Source: an uncultured Tenacibaculum sp. (GTDB taxonomy: Bacteria > Bacteroidota > Bacteroidia > Flavobacteriales > Flavobacteriaceae). From it: a stretch of DNA of 64,000 nucleotides. Below, piece after piece: positions 1-8,912 of the stretch. Within the stretch, counting starts at the first letter, position 1. Each line of letters starts with the position of its first letter. The notes under the pieces are model-generated. The model made no database searches, was not told the origin of the DNA, and saw nothing but the letters and a program-made list of their open reading frames with translations. The position numbers and the translations under genes were made by a program. Location of the stretch: contig NZ_CANNGG010000005.1 of NCBI RefSeq assembly GCF_947504135.1, forward strand, positions 164,957-228,956. The letters run 5' to 3'.

Positions 1-133
1 TCTCATTTGTTTGCTTGTGCATTAACAGTACATCAATATCGTTGGTAATTTTACCTCCTAAAGCCAATTCAGCAGGTAGATTTTGTACTGGGAAAACCTT
101 TCCTTCATGCGGATTCAACACTTTAAAATAGGT
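1..133 (-). pseudogene. truncated PAS-domain sensor gene fragment
   Basis: The minus strand reads as an open frame containing NPHEGKVFP and GKITNDIDVLL. It aligns closely with the third PAS region of the intact PAS gene at 15252-16694 (NPYDGKVFP, GKITNDIDVLL). Similarity stops abruptly near position 133, so everything N-terminal to this PAS segment is missing. The rest of the C-terminus may continue beyond the left edge of the window. I infer a duplicated sensor gene cut by an insertion or recombination event; a gene that survives as only its C-terminal part is the alternative. Confidence 0.7.
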
Positions 134-259
134 ATGCAATATGAAAATTGGGAATTTGATTTAGAATTAATAGATACAAAAAGAAGTTACGAAATTTACA
201 AATACATAAAAGGAGATATTACAGAGATAAATAATAAACAAGTAACATTTATATTTTGA
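134..259 (+). CDS. short ORF, possible gene remnant (41 aa)
   Basis: A 41-codon frame starts with ATG at the exact point where the PAS similarity ends and stops with TGA. Its composition (YENWEFDLELIDTKR, then KGDITEINNK) is protein-like, with alternating charged and aromatic residues. I do not recognise it. It could be the C-terminal end of a gene whose 5' part was lost when this junction formed, or a chance ORF. Confidence 0.25.
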   Translation: MQYENWEFDLELIDTKRSYEIYKYIKGDITEINNKQVTFIF

Positions 260-601
260 ACTGAATATATTATTTAAAATCAAGATTCAAACGTCAGTTA
301 ATCTAAATACTCTATTATGTTAGTAAAAGTAAAAACAGCTACAATTTTTCATATGTATCTACAAAAAAAGTCACTATAAATAAGCACTTTAACAAGTAGT
401 TAAAAATCAATAAGTTTTTTCCGAATCCTTTACAAGTATGAATTACTTGGCATAGCAAACAACAAATTAATCGATTTCCTGTGTTTAGGAGTTAATAAAA
501 ACATCTTCACCTCTTTTGTTCGTACATAAAAATGGTACAGATGCCCTATTTTTTAGCATTACATTTATGGGTATTTTGCTACACAAAATCTAAAAATAAT
601 T
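260..601. other. AT-rich intergenic stretch
   Basis: No convincing gene, RNA or strong stem-loop is visible in this stretch. It presumably carries the promoter of the following secreted-protein gene. A loose TATTTTGC just upstream of that gene resembles the -7 box but lacks one T of the TAnnTTTG consensus, so I do not call it. Confidence 0.5.
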
Positions 602-1726
602 ATGAGAACAAGATTATTTATATTAATGCTAGGCTTAGGCTCTTTACTCACTACTAATTCTCAAAACTTGGGAGACTTTAAACCCAAAGAACAACGCGGT
701 GCTTACGGCTCTAGAAAATTTAAATCTAAAGATGTTTATATCGCTAATTTTTCAGTAAACTATCAGCTATATAATCTAAAAACTACAAAAACAAATGGTG
801 GTTTTATGGGGAGAGCATTATCTGGTAAAACAAAAGCTTCTTTAGCTGTAGGTATGGATATTCCTGCTACTACACTACAACAAATAACAGATGATGCTTA
901 CCAAAATTTTATACAAGATTTAAAATCAAAAGGATTTAATGTACTGAATGGAGATACAGCCGCAAACACAAAGTATTATGAAGGGTATCAACGTTTTGAA
1001 AATATGGAAATGAGCCTATCAGAGGTTCCTGGTATGATAACTGTTTACCCTAAAAATACTGTTTTTTTTGTAAAAGGATTTACCAATGACGGTAAGAAAA
1101 AGCAAGGTGGATTTTTAGGAAGTATCAATAGATTAAAAAATGATGACGGACGTAATAGCATTACTAGTGAAATACGTACATATTCAAAATTATCGTCAGA
1201 ATTAAATGATGCTACCATTATTAATGCAGATGTATATGTGTTATTTCTTGACGTAAAAAAGCCATATCAAGGTAGGGGAGCAAAGATTACTGCTAACACC
1301 AATTTACGTATTGCTGCGTATGAGCATGTAAAAAGTAGAGTAAAAAACAAATCGTTTACTACCAAAATAGGATTGACAGGAAAATCAAAGGAGAAAAATT
1401 ACTTATGTGTTTCGGCAATAGATTTTGTGTCAGGAAAACATAATATTGGTAGTTCGCCACTTGGTACGTACACGGGAGTACTAAAAAAAGATTTACAAAT
1501 AAATGACGTAGTAGGTAAAGAAAAAATACAAGCTTTTGCAAAAACCGACACAGATTATATAGGCATAGAAACTGCTTTTGGAAAAATGTATAGAGCAGAT
1601 AATATTTCGGTAGAAAACACTGCATTAATAAAAGTAAACGCTAATAAATACGAAAAAGGTGTAGCACAAGCTATTACAAAGTTTTTAAAACATCATGTGA
1701 ATGAGTTTAACCGAAAGTTTTTTTAA
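602..1726 (+). CDS. secreted protein of unknown function
   Basis: The protein has 374 residues. It begins with a typical Sec signal peptide: basic MRTR, a hydrophobic stretch to about residue 18, and a polar TTNSQ end. The mature part is rich in beta-type and charged segments, with a Gly/Lys-rich stretch near residues 160-170 (NDGKKKQGGFLG), and has no transmembrane helix. I do not recognise a family. A decayed partial copy of its middle lies about 0.5 kb downstream (2191-2337), so this gene type has duplicated locally. The location is probably periplasmic or outer-membrane associated; no function can be assigned. Confidence 0.75.
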   Translation: MRTRLFILMLGLGSLLTTNSQNLGDFKPKEQRGAYGSRKFKSKDVYIANFSVNYQLYNLKTTKTNGGFMGRALSGKTKASLAVGMDIPATTLQQITDDAYQNFIQDLKSKGFNVLNGDTAANTKYYEGYQRFENMEMSLSEVPGMITVYPKNTVFFVKGFTNDGKKKQGGFLGSINRLKNDDGRNSITSEIRTYSKLSSELNDATIINADVYVLFLDVKKPYQGRGAKITANTNLRIAAYEHVKSRVKNKSFTTKIGLTGKSKEKNYLCVSAIDFVSGKHNIGSSPLGTYTGVLKKDLQINDVVGKEKIQAFAKTDTDYIGIETAFGKMYRADNISVENTALIKVNANKYEKGVAQAITKFLKHHVNEFNRKFF

Positions 1727-1783
1727 CATTAGTGTTTGTTTTTTAAGACTCCGTATAAATAATATTCAAAAAAATCAATTATT

Positions 1784-2129
1784 ATGAAAGTTAAAATTAA
1801 GGAGGCATGCATATCGTAGCTTATTCTTATAATAAGCACAAGTTATGCGCAAGAATTCCGTAAGCATATTAAGAAAAAAGATTTAAAAAAAACACAGAAT
1901 AACATTCGAGTATTTTACTAATGGTAATGGTGATCTCCTATGATTTTAAGCTAATCAAGTCTTACTAGTGAGGCATAACATGGTAATACAATCAGGCGGA
2001 ACAAATACATATCAAACATATAATAAAAAGCATCCAATTGACGGTACTGTAATTAAAATAAGTAAACAAACAGGTAAAATTGAAATGTTTACTTACAGAG
2101 ACGACCCCTGTTTTAACTTAATTAACTGA
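1784..2129 (+). pseudogene. decayed secreted-protein gene
   Basis: An ATG at 1784 opens a signal-peptide-like frame that is interrupted by TAG at 1817. It continues in the same frame through a hydrophobic segment ending SYAQEF, then stops at 1919. From 1980 a second open stretch (49 codons) contains the short string NKKHP, also found as YKKHP in the gene at 2392. The broken frames and the shared string suggest a degraded member of the same secreted family. The exact parent is uncertain. Confidence 0.55.
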
Positions 2130-2190
2130 TAACCAACAACCGATCAATAAAAAAATGATTTAGGCAGATACAAGGTTAGGTCGTTAGGTA

Positions 2191-2337
2191 GACACAGTCG
2201 CAAACACAAAGTATCATGAAGGTTATCAACATTTTGAGAATATAGAGGTGAGCGTATCATAAGTACCTGGCATGCTTATAATTTATCTAAACGATGCTAC
2301 TATTGTCAATGCAGATTTATATGTTCTATTTCGTAGT
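2191..2337 (+). pseudogene. degraded internal copy of the gene at 602-1726
   Basis: The frame reads NTKYHEGYQHFEN, then VPGM, then LNDATIVNADLYVLF. This matches NTKYYEGYQRFEN, VPGM and LNDATIINADVYVLF of the upstream intact gene. A stop codon (TAA) replaces a Glu codon, and about 50 codons between VPGM and LNDAT are deleted without loss of frame. This is a clear non-functional paralogue remnant. Confidence 0.8.
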
Positions 2338-2391
2338 TTACTGAGCAAAGCTGAATTAAGCTGAAAGCACAATCATTAAACCTCATTTAAA

Positions 2392-4077
2392 ATGAAAAAA
2401 CTTTTTTTTATTGTAACATTTATTAGCATAACAGCTTGTTTAAATACGGTTAATGCTCAATCATTTATTTATGATGACATCAAGTTATCGTCTATTTACG
2501 ATTTTTCTGAATTTAAATTCAATAAATACAGAGCGTATCGTACACACTTTGAAAAAGCTAACAGTAAAGGAAAGAGCTTAAAAAACAAGAAAAAATACAA
2601 ACGAATAGACTTTATTAACCATGGTATGGCTCTTTATAGCACTAAGGTTAGGTATAATTCAGGACTCTTTGACGGGCAATTTCCATTTTGTACTAGATAT
2701 TACGCCTCAAATGAACAGTTGAATTATGATTATAATATTGAAAATGGAAATAATATACTTCGAAACCCAATGTTTTATGAAAATGGTAACTTTTGGAATG
2801 GCGTTGTAGAAGATAAAGGCGAACCTGGGGTTAATCGGTTTGTGGAAATTGACCCTGACGGAAATAAGATTGTTGACTTACCTTATAAAGAAAGATATTT
2901 TTATAAAAAGCATCCAAAGTACGGTAGAAATCGTGTCGATTATGTTTCGTCGAAAAACCCATCATATTATGCTCCTGCAAATAATGAAAATGACCGATAC
3001 TATGGTTACGACCATACGGGAAGTTATTATAATTATGAGAATGACCTCGAGCTGACAGGGTTTATTTATCCAACTAAAAAGGATGTAACTAATGGTTCTG
3101 TATTGTTTATGGAAGACAAAAAGACACAAGAAAACTATTGGGTAGTAATCATTGACAAAGAAATTAAATTTAAAATAAAAGCGCATGCCAATGAAAAGCC
3201 AGACATTCTGCAATTGAAAAGACAAACCGATTTTGAAGTCTATTCATATAATATTGCGACCTTAGTTAGCCACGGTATTGATACTTTAAACGGTTATGGG
3301 GTACATATGATTCCGCAAGATAATAACAAACCAGGTGATGGAACTTTTTTGGAAGTTGGGCACTTTAAAAACGGAAAACTTCACGGTATTGGCTACCGCA
3401 CAAAAATAGTGAGATATCATCGCGGTTACAGGCATGATGTTGATGCCGACTACGGATTGTTTGAAAACGGAAATCCCAAGAACACAAAGCATATTTTTGG
3501 TAACTCGGTGACAAAATATGAGAATATTTGGGATGTTATGCCAATAGAAGGTTTTTCTCATAAGGGTAGAAGAGGCCTTACAGGACGAATAAAAAATGGT
3601 TTTGAAACCAAAATTAATGAGTTAAAAGTAGGTGATATAGTTTATATAGAAAGTATTAACCGTACTACGAAAATAAAAAGTGTGAATAACACCCAAAAGT
3701 ATATCACGGTTTTTTCCGACAACCCTAATATAAAAGCCAAAATTACTAACAACGAAAAAGTTTATGTGAAACATGATTATGTTGCCGACAACAATCAATC
3801 CTGTGAGAAAACAATACGAGTGCCAATTTATAAAGAAACAAAAAAACATGTTTATACCATTCCTGCAAAATATACAAATGATTCTTATACGGTAAAAGGA
3901 GTTTATTACGATAAACACGTATACAAATCAAACTATATACCTGCCCAAAAAGTTTATAAAGAAATAAGGTATGTTGATGGGTATACAAAGCAAGTATGCC
4001 CAATATGTAACGGAACAGGTGCTGCTAATAAAGGTAAAATTATAAAAACGGACTGGATACCAGTAGTATTTAACTAA
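2392..4077 (+). CDS. secreted MORN-like protein with C-terminal CxxC motif
   Basis: The protein has 561 residues. A signal peptide (MKKLFFIV to about VNAQS, residue 23) precedes a Tyr/Asn/Gly-rich region. One MORN-like segment lies near residues 300-345: GYGVHM, then GHFKNGKLHGIGYR. The C-terminus near residue 542 has CPICNGTG, resembling one CxxCxGxG repeat of the DnaJ zinc domain. A single such motif is only half a zinc site. The 94-nt gap to the next gene suggests the same transcription unit. Its function is unknown; a cell-surface or periplasmic role is inferred from the signal peptide. Confidence 0.7.
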   Translation: MKKLFFIVTFISITACLNTVNAQSFIYDDIKLSSIYDFSEFKFNKYRAYRTHFEKANSKGKSLKNKKKYKRIDFINHGMALYSTKVRYNSGLFDGQFPFCTRYYASNEQLNYDYNIENGNNILRNPMFYENGNFWNGVVEDKGEPGVNRFVEIDPDGNKIVDLPYKERYFYKKHPKYGRNRVDYVSSKNPSYYAPANNENDRYYGYDHTGSYYNYENDLELTGFIYPTKKDVTNGSVLFMEDKKTQENYWVVIIDKEIKFKIKAHANEKPDILQLKRQTDFEVYSYNIATLVSHGIDTLNGYGVHMIPQDNNKPGDGTFLEVGHFKNGKLHGIGYRTKIVRYHRGYRHDVDADYGLFENGNPKNTKHIFGNSVTKYENIWDVMPIEGFSHKGRRGLTGRIKNGFETKINELKVGDIVYIESINRTTKIKSVNNTQKYITVFSDNPNIKAKITNNEKVYVKHDYVADNNQSCEKTIRVPIYKETKKHVYTIPAKYTNDSYTVKGVYYDKHVYKSNYIPAQKVYKEIRYVDGYTKQVCPICNGTGAANKGKIIKTDWIPVVFN

Positions 4078-4171
4078 AATACAATTTAATAGGTTTAGAA
4101 AAACAAAACACTAACTACAGTTCCATTAACTAACATAACGAAATAAAGCCAAATTATAGCTTGATACTACA

Positions 4172-4807
4172 ATGAAACCATTGCTATCTATATTAGAACG
4201 AACATTGCAACACAACCGAAAGTGGGATTTTATCATATTTACGCTATTAACCTTACTTTCGGTAGTAAATGGGCAATCTACCGTTTTTTATATTATTTAC
4301 TTTTTTTGGTTTAGTGAACTAATACGAATTATTGTCGATAGGTTTTGTTATAAACAAAATGAAAATTCCATAGTTAACATCAAGAAAGGAGAAACCATTT
4401 TTAGCTCTTTATTTATAATGGTAGTTTATTTCATTTTTATTATTGTCTTTTTTGGATTTATAGCAAACTGGAAAAATAATGAACTTACTTTAATTAATAT
4501 GGAAGTGCTATTTTTTAAAAATTGGTTTTTTAATAGCAATCTATTATTCGTATTGGTTGAACGGATTTACCTCCATAAAACAGAGCAACCATTAGCTGTT
4601 GGTTTTGGGATGTTTACGCCAAATATACTCATACTTCATATATCCATTATTATGGGTGCAGCGTTGCTATTTTTTGTGGTAAAAAATTTTCCTAAAACTT
4701 TTACACCCGATAATTTATGGGGCTCTGTCATTATCATATTCCCTTTTTTGATATTGAGTGCCATACTTTCTTCTTATAACACTTCAAAAATAAATATTCA
4801 ACAATAA
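4172..4807 (+). CDS. integral membrane protein (DUF6498-like)
   Basis: The protein has 211 residues and about six hydrophobic segments: near 20-35, 37-55, 75-95, 110-127, 150-170 and 183-200. The charge pattern and the aromatic membrane segment near FYIIYFFWFSELIR recall the DUF6498 membrane proteins of Bacteroidota; I cannot confirm this without a profile search. It starts a tight run of genes (11 nt to the next), so it is probably co-transcribed with the secreted YD-like proteins. No enzymatic motif is visible. Confidence 0.6.
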   Translation: MKPLLSILERTLQHNRKWDFIIFTLLTLLSVVNGQSTVFYIIYFFWFSELIRIIVDRFCYKQNENSIVNIKKGETIFSSLFIMVVYFIFIIVFFGFIANWKNNELTLINMEVLFFKNWFFNSNLLFVLVERIYLHKTEQPLAVGFGMFTPNILILHISIIMGAALLFFVVKNFPKTFTPDNLWGSVIIIFPFLILSAILSSYNTSKINIQQ

Positions 4808-4818
4808 AATTTTAAAAA

Positions 4819-5718
4819 ATGCAATTATTTATAAATCGTTTCATAACACTATGCTTTTTGCTAACAAGTTATTTTTTGGTAGCTCAAAATGAAATTGCTT
4901 ATTACCCACCTGACTGGAGTTTTAAGAATACTATTGATGTGGTTGACTTTTCTCAAATAAAAACAATGACTAAAGAGGTCTTTGAAATTGATGAAAACAA
5001 AGAATATCCTTTTTCTAAAGAATATTGGAGCTGGAATAACACCTACCAATTAACGGACTATCGTTTTATAAATCAGCCAATGAAAGAAATGAGTTTTGAT
5101 GTACGGATAAACTATACAAACCCGAATGGCAACCAAATAAAAACGATTACCATCTTTAATACAGTGAAAGAAAAGATGATTGAAGAACGCCAGTACAGCT
5201 ATGGTTCTTTTAATGTAGATAAAATTGTCGTAAAAAGATATTTACTCAATACCAATCCAGATGTTTTTGAAGTAACCTATCAAGGAAATGATAATGATTA
5301 TATTAAAGAAACAGTTTTTACCTCAAATAAAAAAATATCCTCGCAAACTAAAAGCTGGTACAATTACGCTACAAAAAGTTTAAAAAAAGAATACTATAAA
5401 GAGAACATTAAAACACCCGTAGAAACAGAACATTTAAAATTTGATGCACTTCAAAAACCTCTTGAGCGTACTATTGGTAATTTGGGTGTAACCACAACAA
5501 CAAAATACAACTATAGAAGTAGGAAGGTAGAAGTGTTTGGTGATGAAACTGATTATAAAGAACTTATAAATATAGAAAAAGACAGTGAACCCTACCAAAA
5601 ATTTGAATATGAATATGATGATAATTATAATTGGATAGTACGTAAAACATATCAAATGAAAAATAATAAGTGGTTATATACTACTATTACCAAACGTACT
5701 ATAACATATAAAAACTAA
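4819..5718 (+). CDS. secreted YD-repeat-like protein
   Basis: The protein has 299 residues, with a signal peptide ending near LVAQN (residue 23). The C-terminal half contains strings typical of RHS/YD-repeat beta strands, best seen at FEYEYDDNYNWIVRKTY near residues 264-280. Unlike true RHS proteins it is short and has no toxin-like C-terminal region. It lies 11 nt after a membrane-protein gene and 1 nt before another YD-like gene, so co-expression is very likely. I expect a beta-rich periplasmic or surface protein of unknown role. Confidence 0.65.
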   Translation: MQLFINRFITLCFLLTSYFLVAQNEIAYYPPDWSFKNTIDVVDFSQIKTMTKEVFEIDENKEYPFSKEYWSWNNTYQLTDYRFINQPMKEMSFDVRINYTNPNGNQIKTITIFNTVKEKMIEERQYSYGSFNVDKIVVKRYLLNTNPDVFEVTYQGNDNDYIKETVFTSNKKISSQTKSWYNYATKSLKKEYYKENIKTPVETEHLKFDALQKPLERTIGNLGVTTTTKYNYRSRKVEVFGDETDYKELINIEKDSEPYQKFEYEYDDNYNWIVRKTYQMKNNKWLYTTITKRTITYKN

Positions 5719-5719
5719 T

Positions 5720-6691
5720 ATGAATAAGATGAAAAAAATAATCGTTTTACTGTTTGTTATCAATGTTTTTAAAACGTATAGTCAAAAAACAAATGACTAT
5801 CTAATACCACCACAAACTCATTGGAAATCATTCGGTTTTAAAAAACAGGTAAAACAAGTAAATATAGCCTATTACAAAGTAGATAGCATATCATACAAAC
5901 CAACAATGATAGAAGTGTATTCTTTTAACAAAGAAGGATTTATTATACAAAAGTATTTTAAAATATCTGGTAAATACGCTAGCGAAACAGCTACTAATTA
6001 TGAATATAATAATGGCTTGTTAGACAGTATAAACACGTATGCTTCATCAGTAAATTTTAATAACAAACAAAAATTACATTATAACACCAATCAAAAACTC
6101 ACAAAAATTGTAGCGAATGGCAAGTTTTCAAATTTTACAGATACGTATACGTATAAAAATGGTTTGGTAAATTCAATAGAAAGATCATACTCCAACGGGG
6201 GGAGAATGACAACTTATTTTAACCATAATAAAAATTACAGTCGTATTAAAGAAACTAGTGTAAATGGTAAAATTACTGAAAGTTATACTGTTTACGATGG
6301 AACTGAAAAATTTGCATCATTCTATTTGGGCAGAGAACCGATAGTTACTTTTTACAAGGCTTATCATCATAATGATTTAGATATCGAAGTAAATGAAAAC
6401 GCATTAAACTATGCCTTAAAAATGCGAAAATTAAAAGAACAAGAACCTGATTCATTTGTCAAACTTATGGGTGAACTACAAGGTAAACCCACCACAAGAA
6501 CCATTTTTACTATTCCTGCAGAAAGTAGAAACGAAACGGGCGATTGGATAAAGCGTTTGCAAATAGACAAACAATATAATATGCATATAAGACGATTGGT
6601 ATTTAAAAAACTAATCTATGCAGATGGATCCGAAAGTGGTAGCACCAATTTTGATGTGTTTTTTGAAAAAAAAGTAGCTCGTTTAAAATAA
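5720..6691 (+). CDS. secreted YD-like protein, paralogue of the gene at 8913
   Basis: The protein has 323 residues, with a signal peptide (MKKIIVLLFVINVF to about TYSQK). ATG 5720 lies one base after the previous stop; an in-frame ATG at 5729 is an alternative start. Repeated strand units such as NYEYNNGLLDSI and YTYKNGLVNSI resemble YD repeats. The N-terminal motif FGFKKQVKQV matches YGFTQSVKKV in the protein encoded at 8913, and the domain order is shared, so the two are paralogues. A GDWIKR string near the C-terminus recalls the GNWI strings of YD-type proteins. Function unknown. Confidence 0.65.
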   Translation: MNKMKKIIVLLFVINVFKTYSQKTNDYLIPPQTHWKSFGFKKQVKQVNIAYYKVDSISYKPTMIEVYSFNKEGFIIQKYFKISGKYASETATNYEYNNGLLDSINTYASSVNFNNKQKLHYNTNQKLTKIVANGKFSNFTDTYTYKNGLVNSIERSYSNGGRMTTYFNHNKNYSRIKETSVNGKITESYTVYDGTEKFASFYLGREPIVTFYKAYHHNDLDIEVNENALNYALKMRKLKEQEPDSFVKLMGELQGKPTTRTIFTIPAESRNETGDWIKRLQIDKQYNMHIRRLVFKKLIYADGSESGSTNFDVFFEKKVARLK

Positions 6692-6706
6692 AACACCCAT
6701 AAAAAA

Positions 6707-8785
6707 ATGAAAAAATATTACACACTCATTATCATATTTTTATTAAAGACACTTGTAGCTGAAGCACAAACTATAAATTGGGTAAACGCTCCTGTTAATC
6801 CATTACCCAAAGGTGCTAGTTTAGATAAAACACATCTAAAGGGTGATGTATTTCAAGACAGTTTTACTTTTTACGATAATAAGGGTAATTGGTTAGATAT
6901 AAAACATAGAATACATATAAAATTTGACAATTATAACAGACCCATATCAGTAACTTACACCAATGGAGAAACACTCAATTTCAAATATGATGCTAACGGA
7001 AATCTTATTTACGACGAAGGAAAAATTTATGAATACGATGCACAAAACAGAATTAAAAAAGCAATTTACGGCTACAAAACAGAAAAATATAGTTATATAA
7101 AACAAGGTGATTTGGTTATAGTAACTATTACATCTAAAGAAACAGATAAACTACCAACTACTAAAACTGAATATTACAGAAACGGGTTGCTAACAGCAAG
7201 AAAAGCAAACCAAAATAACAGTAAAACATTTTTTAAATATCAATACGATTCTAAAGGTAACTGGATACAAAGAACAGAAACCAATGCTGCAGGTAATGTG
7301 TTACACCAATATAACAGAAGCATTATTTATCATAGTGAATATAAAGATTTTGAAAAAAATGCACAAATTAAAAAAACTACGGGCGACTTAAACTTAAAAG
7401 GCGGTTTGGCCATACCTCATTTATATATCAATGGTAAATTAGACAATACGTCGCTATGGAACAAATTTAACAACGATTATATATTCTTTAATCCATTAAC
7501 GAACACTTATTACATTGCGAGAAACGCCCTTGACACATCAATAACTTTAAATACTACAATTCCTTTTGAATTTTTACTACAGTCAGAAAATAGTATTATT
7601 AGTGACGGTAAATCAGCAATGTGTATAGAGCGAGGCATCCCATCAATTCTTTCTTACAGAAAGTGGAAATACCAATCAGAATATAAAAATATCATTGCTA
7701 GAGATACTAAAAGTAAAGATGTTTATTTTGCAGAAAGCGCACTGCAAAATACTAGTAAAGAAACCAAGGCATACCCTGCAATTTCTATGACCTCTAGAGG
7801 AAGTTCAATTTGGTATATCCCATCAGAAGACAAAGAACACGTAAGCTTTTTTATAGCAGGTATACGGTTTAAGGATTATAAAATTGAAGGATATATTGAA
7901 GGGACAAAAGACTACGTGTTTTCAACCAGTAATGTTCCAACTTATGTATTAAGTAACTTTGCTAATTCAAAACCCGGCGTATTTAACAAAGGACGTTATT
8001 TTAATATTTCTACCGATAAAATTTCAGGCAAAACTAATACTACTCAACCTCAAAATAATAAAACAGACAATGCTTGCATAAAAGGTAACTGTACCAATGG
8101 TTATGGCACCTATGTTTTTAATAGCGGTAGCAAAGTGTTTGGCTTTTTCAAAAGTGGTAAACTACACGGTTATGCACAATTTTTCTTTGCCAATGGTAAT
8201 CGTTATGACGGTGATTTTTATAATGGGTATCGTAATGGTTTTGGAATTTATTATTGGAATAAACTCAACGAGCAGTATTATGGGCATTGGAAAGATGGCA
8301 AACAACACGGTTATGGGTATTACGTTAAAAACAACAAAACTTTTCAGGCGGGTATTTACACACAAGGTAAATTAACCACCAATCTTTTTACTGATTATTT
8401 ACAGAAAAAATCAACCGGTAAAAATTGCTTAGGAAACTGCCAAAATGGGTATGGTGCCTTTAAATACAACCAAGGAGATGTATATGTTGGCTTCTTTAAA
8501 AACGGACTACCATATAAGGCAGGCGCTTACAGGTGGGCTAACAAAAACTTTTATGTAGGCGACTGGGATAGCAATGGTAAAATTAATTATTCAGGAATGT
8601 TTAAAACACCAACCTATGTGTATTCTGGAGCATTTGCCCAGAATGGATATATTACGGGTTTAGGTGTTAGAACAGATATTAAAACCTTCACTCAAACCTA
8701 TGGTGAGTTTAAAAACGGTCAACTAATTGTAAATTATGCAAACGGCTACAATCCTGCAAATAGTAAAACAATGCCTCAGAAATAA
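6707..8785 (+). CDS. secreted YD-repeat plus MORN-repeat protein
   Basis: The protein has 692 residues. After a signal peptide (to about VAEAQ, residue 21) comes a YD/RHS-like N-terminal third: FKYDANGNLIYDEG, YEYDAQNRIKKA and YQYDSKGNWIQR. A middle domain of unknown type follows. From about residue 460 to the end is a MORN array, with units such as GYGTYVF, GKLHGYAQF, YDGDFYNGYRNGFG and HWKDGKQHGYGYY. Two MORN blocks each begin with a CxxGxCxNGYG string (residues near 460 and 575), which could form disulfides in the periplasm. The YD-MORN combination in one chain is unusual. It is 15 nt after the previous gene; function unknown. Confidence 0.72.
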   Translation: MKKYYTLIIIFLLKTLVAEAQTINWVNAPVNPLPKGASLDKTHLKGDVFQDSFTFYDNKGNWLDIKHRIHIKFDNYNRPISVTYTNGETLNFKYDANGNLIYDEGKIYEYDAQNRIKKAIYGYKTEKYSYIKQGDLVIVTITSKETDKLPTTKTEYYRNGLLTARKANQNNSKTFFKYQYDSKGNWIQRTETNAAGNVLHQYNRSIIYHSEYKDFEKNAQIKKTTGDLNLKGGLAIPHLYINGKLDNTSLWNKFNNDYIFFNPLTNTYYIARNALDTSITLNTTIPFEFLLQSENSIISDGKSAMCIERGIPSILSYRKWKYQSEYKNIIARDTKSKDVYFAESALQNTSKETKAYPAISMTSRGSSIWYIPSEDKEHVSFFIAGIRFKDYKIEGYIEGTKDYVFSTSNVPTYVLSNFANSKPGVFNKGRYFNISTDKISGKTNTTQPQNNKTDNACIKGNCTNGYGTYVFNSGSKVFGFFKSGKLHGYAQFFFANGNRYDGDFYNGYRNGFGIYYWNKLNEQYYGHWKDGKQHGYGYYVKNNKTFQAGIYTQGKLTTNLFTDYLQKKSTGKNCLGNCQNGYGAFKYNQGDVYVGFFKNGLPYKAGAYRWANKNFYVGDWDSNGKINYSGMFKTPTYVYSGAFAQNGYITGLGVRTDIKTFTQTYGEFKNGQLIVNYANGYNPANSKTMPQK

Positions 8786-8912
8786 TTGAGAATGCACAAC
8801 AAAGTTTGGCAAAAAAATAACTATCAATAAAGTAAATAAAGACCACGCAGTTAAAGATTTATATAAGATAAGCATCTAAAAAAATATAAATAAAAAAAAA
8901 CTAAAAAACAAT

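Noticed and set aside
3622..3918. Minus-strand open frames inside the MORN-like gene at 2392-4077
   Set aside because: They are shadows of a gene with a clear signal peptide and coherent sequence, and their translations are hydrophobic low-complexity strings typical of antisense AT-rich frames.
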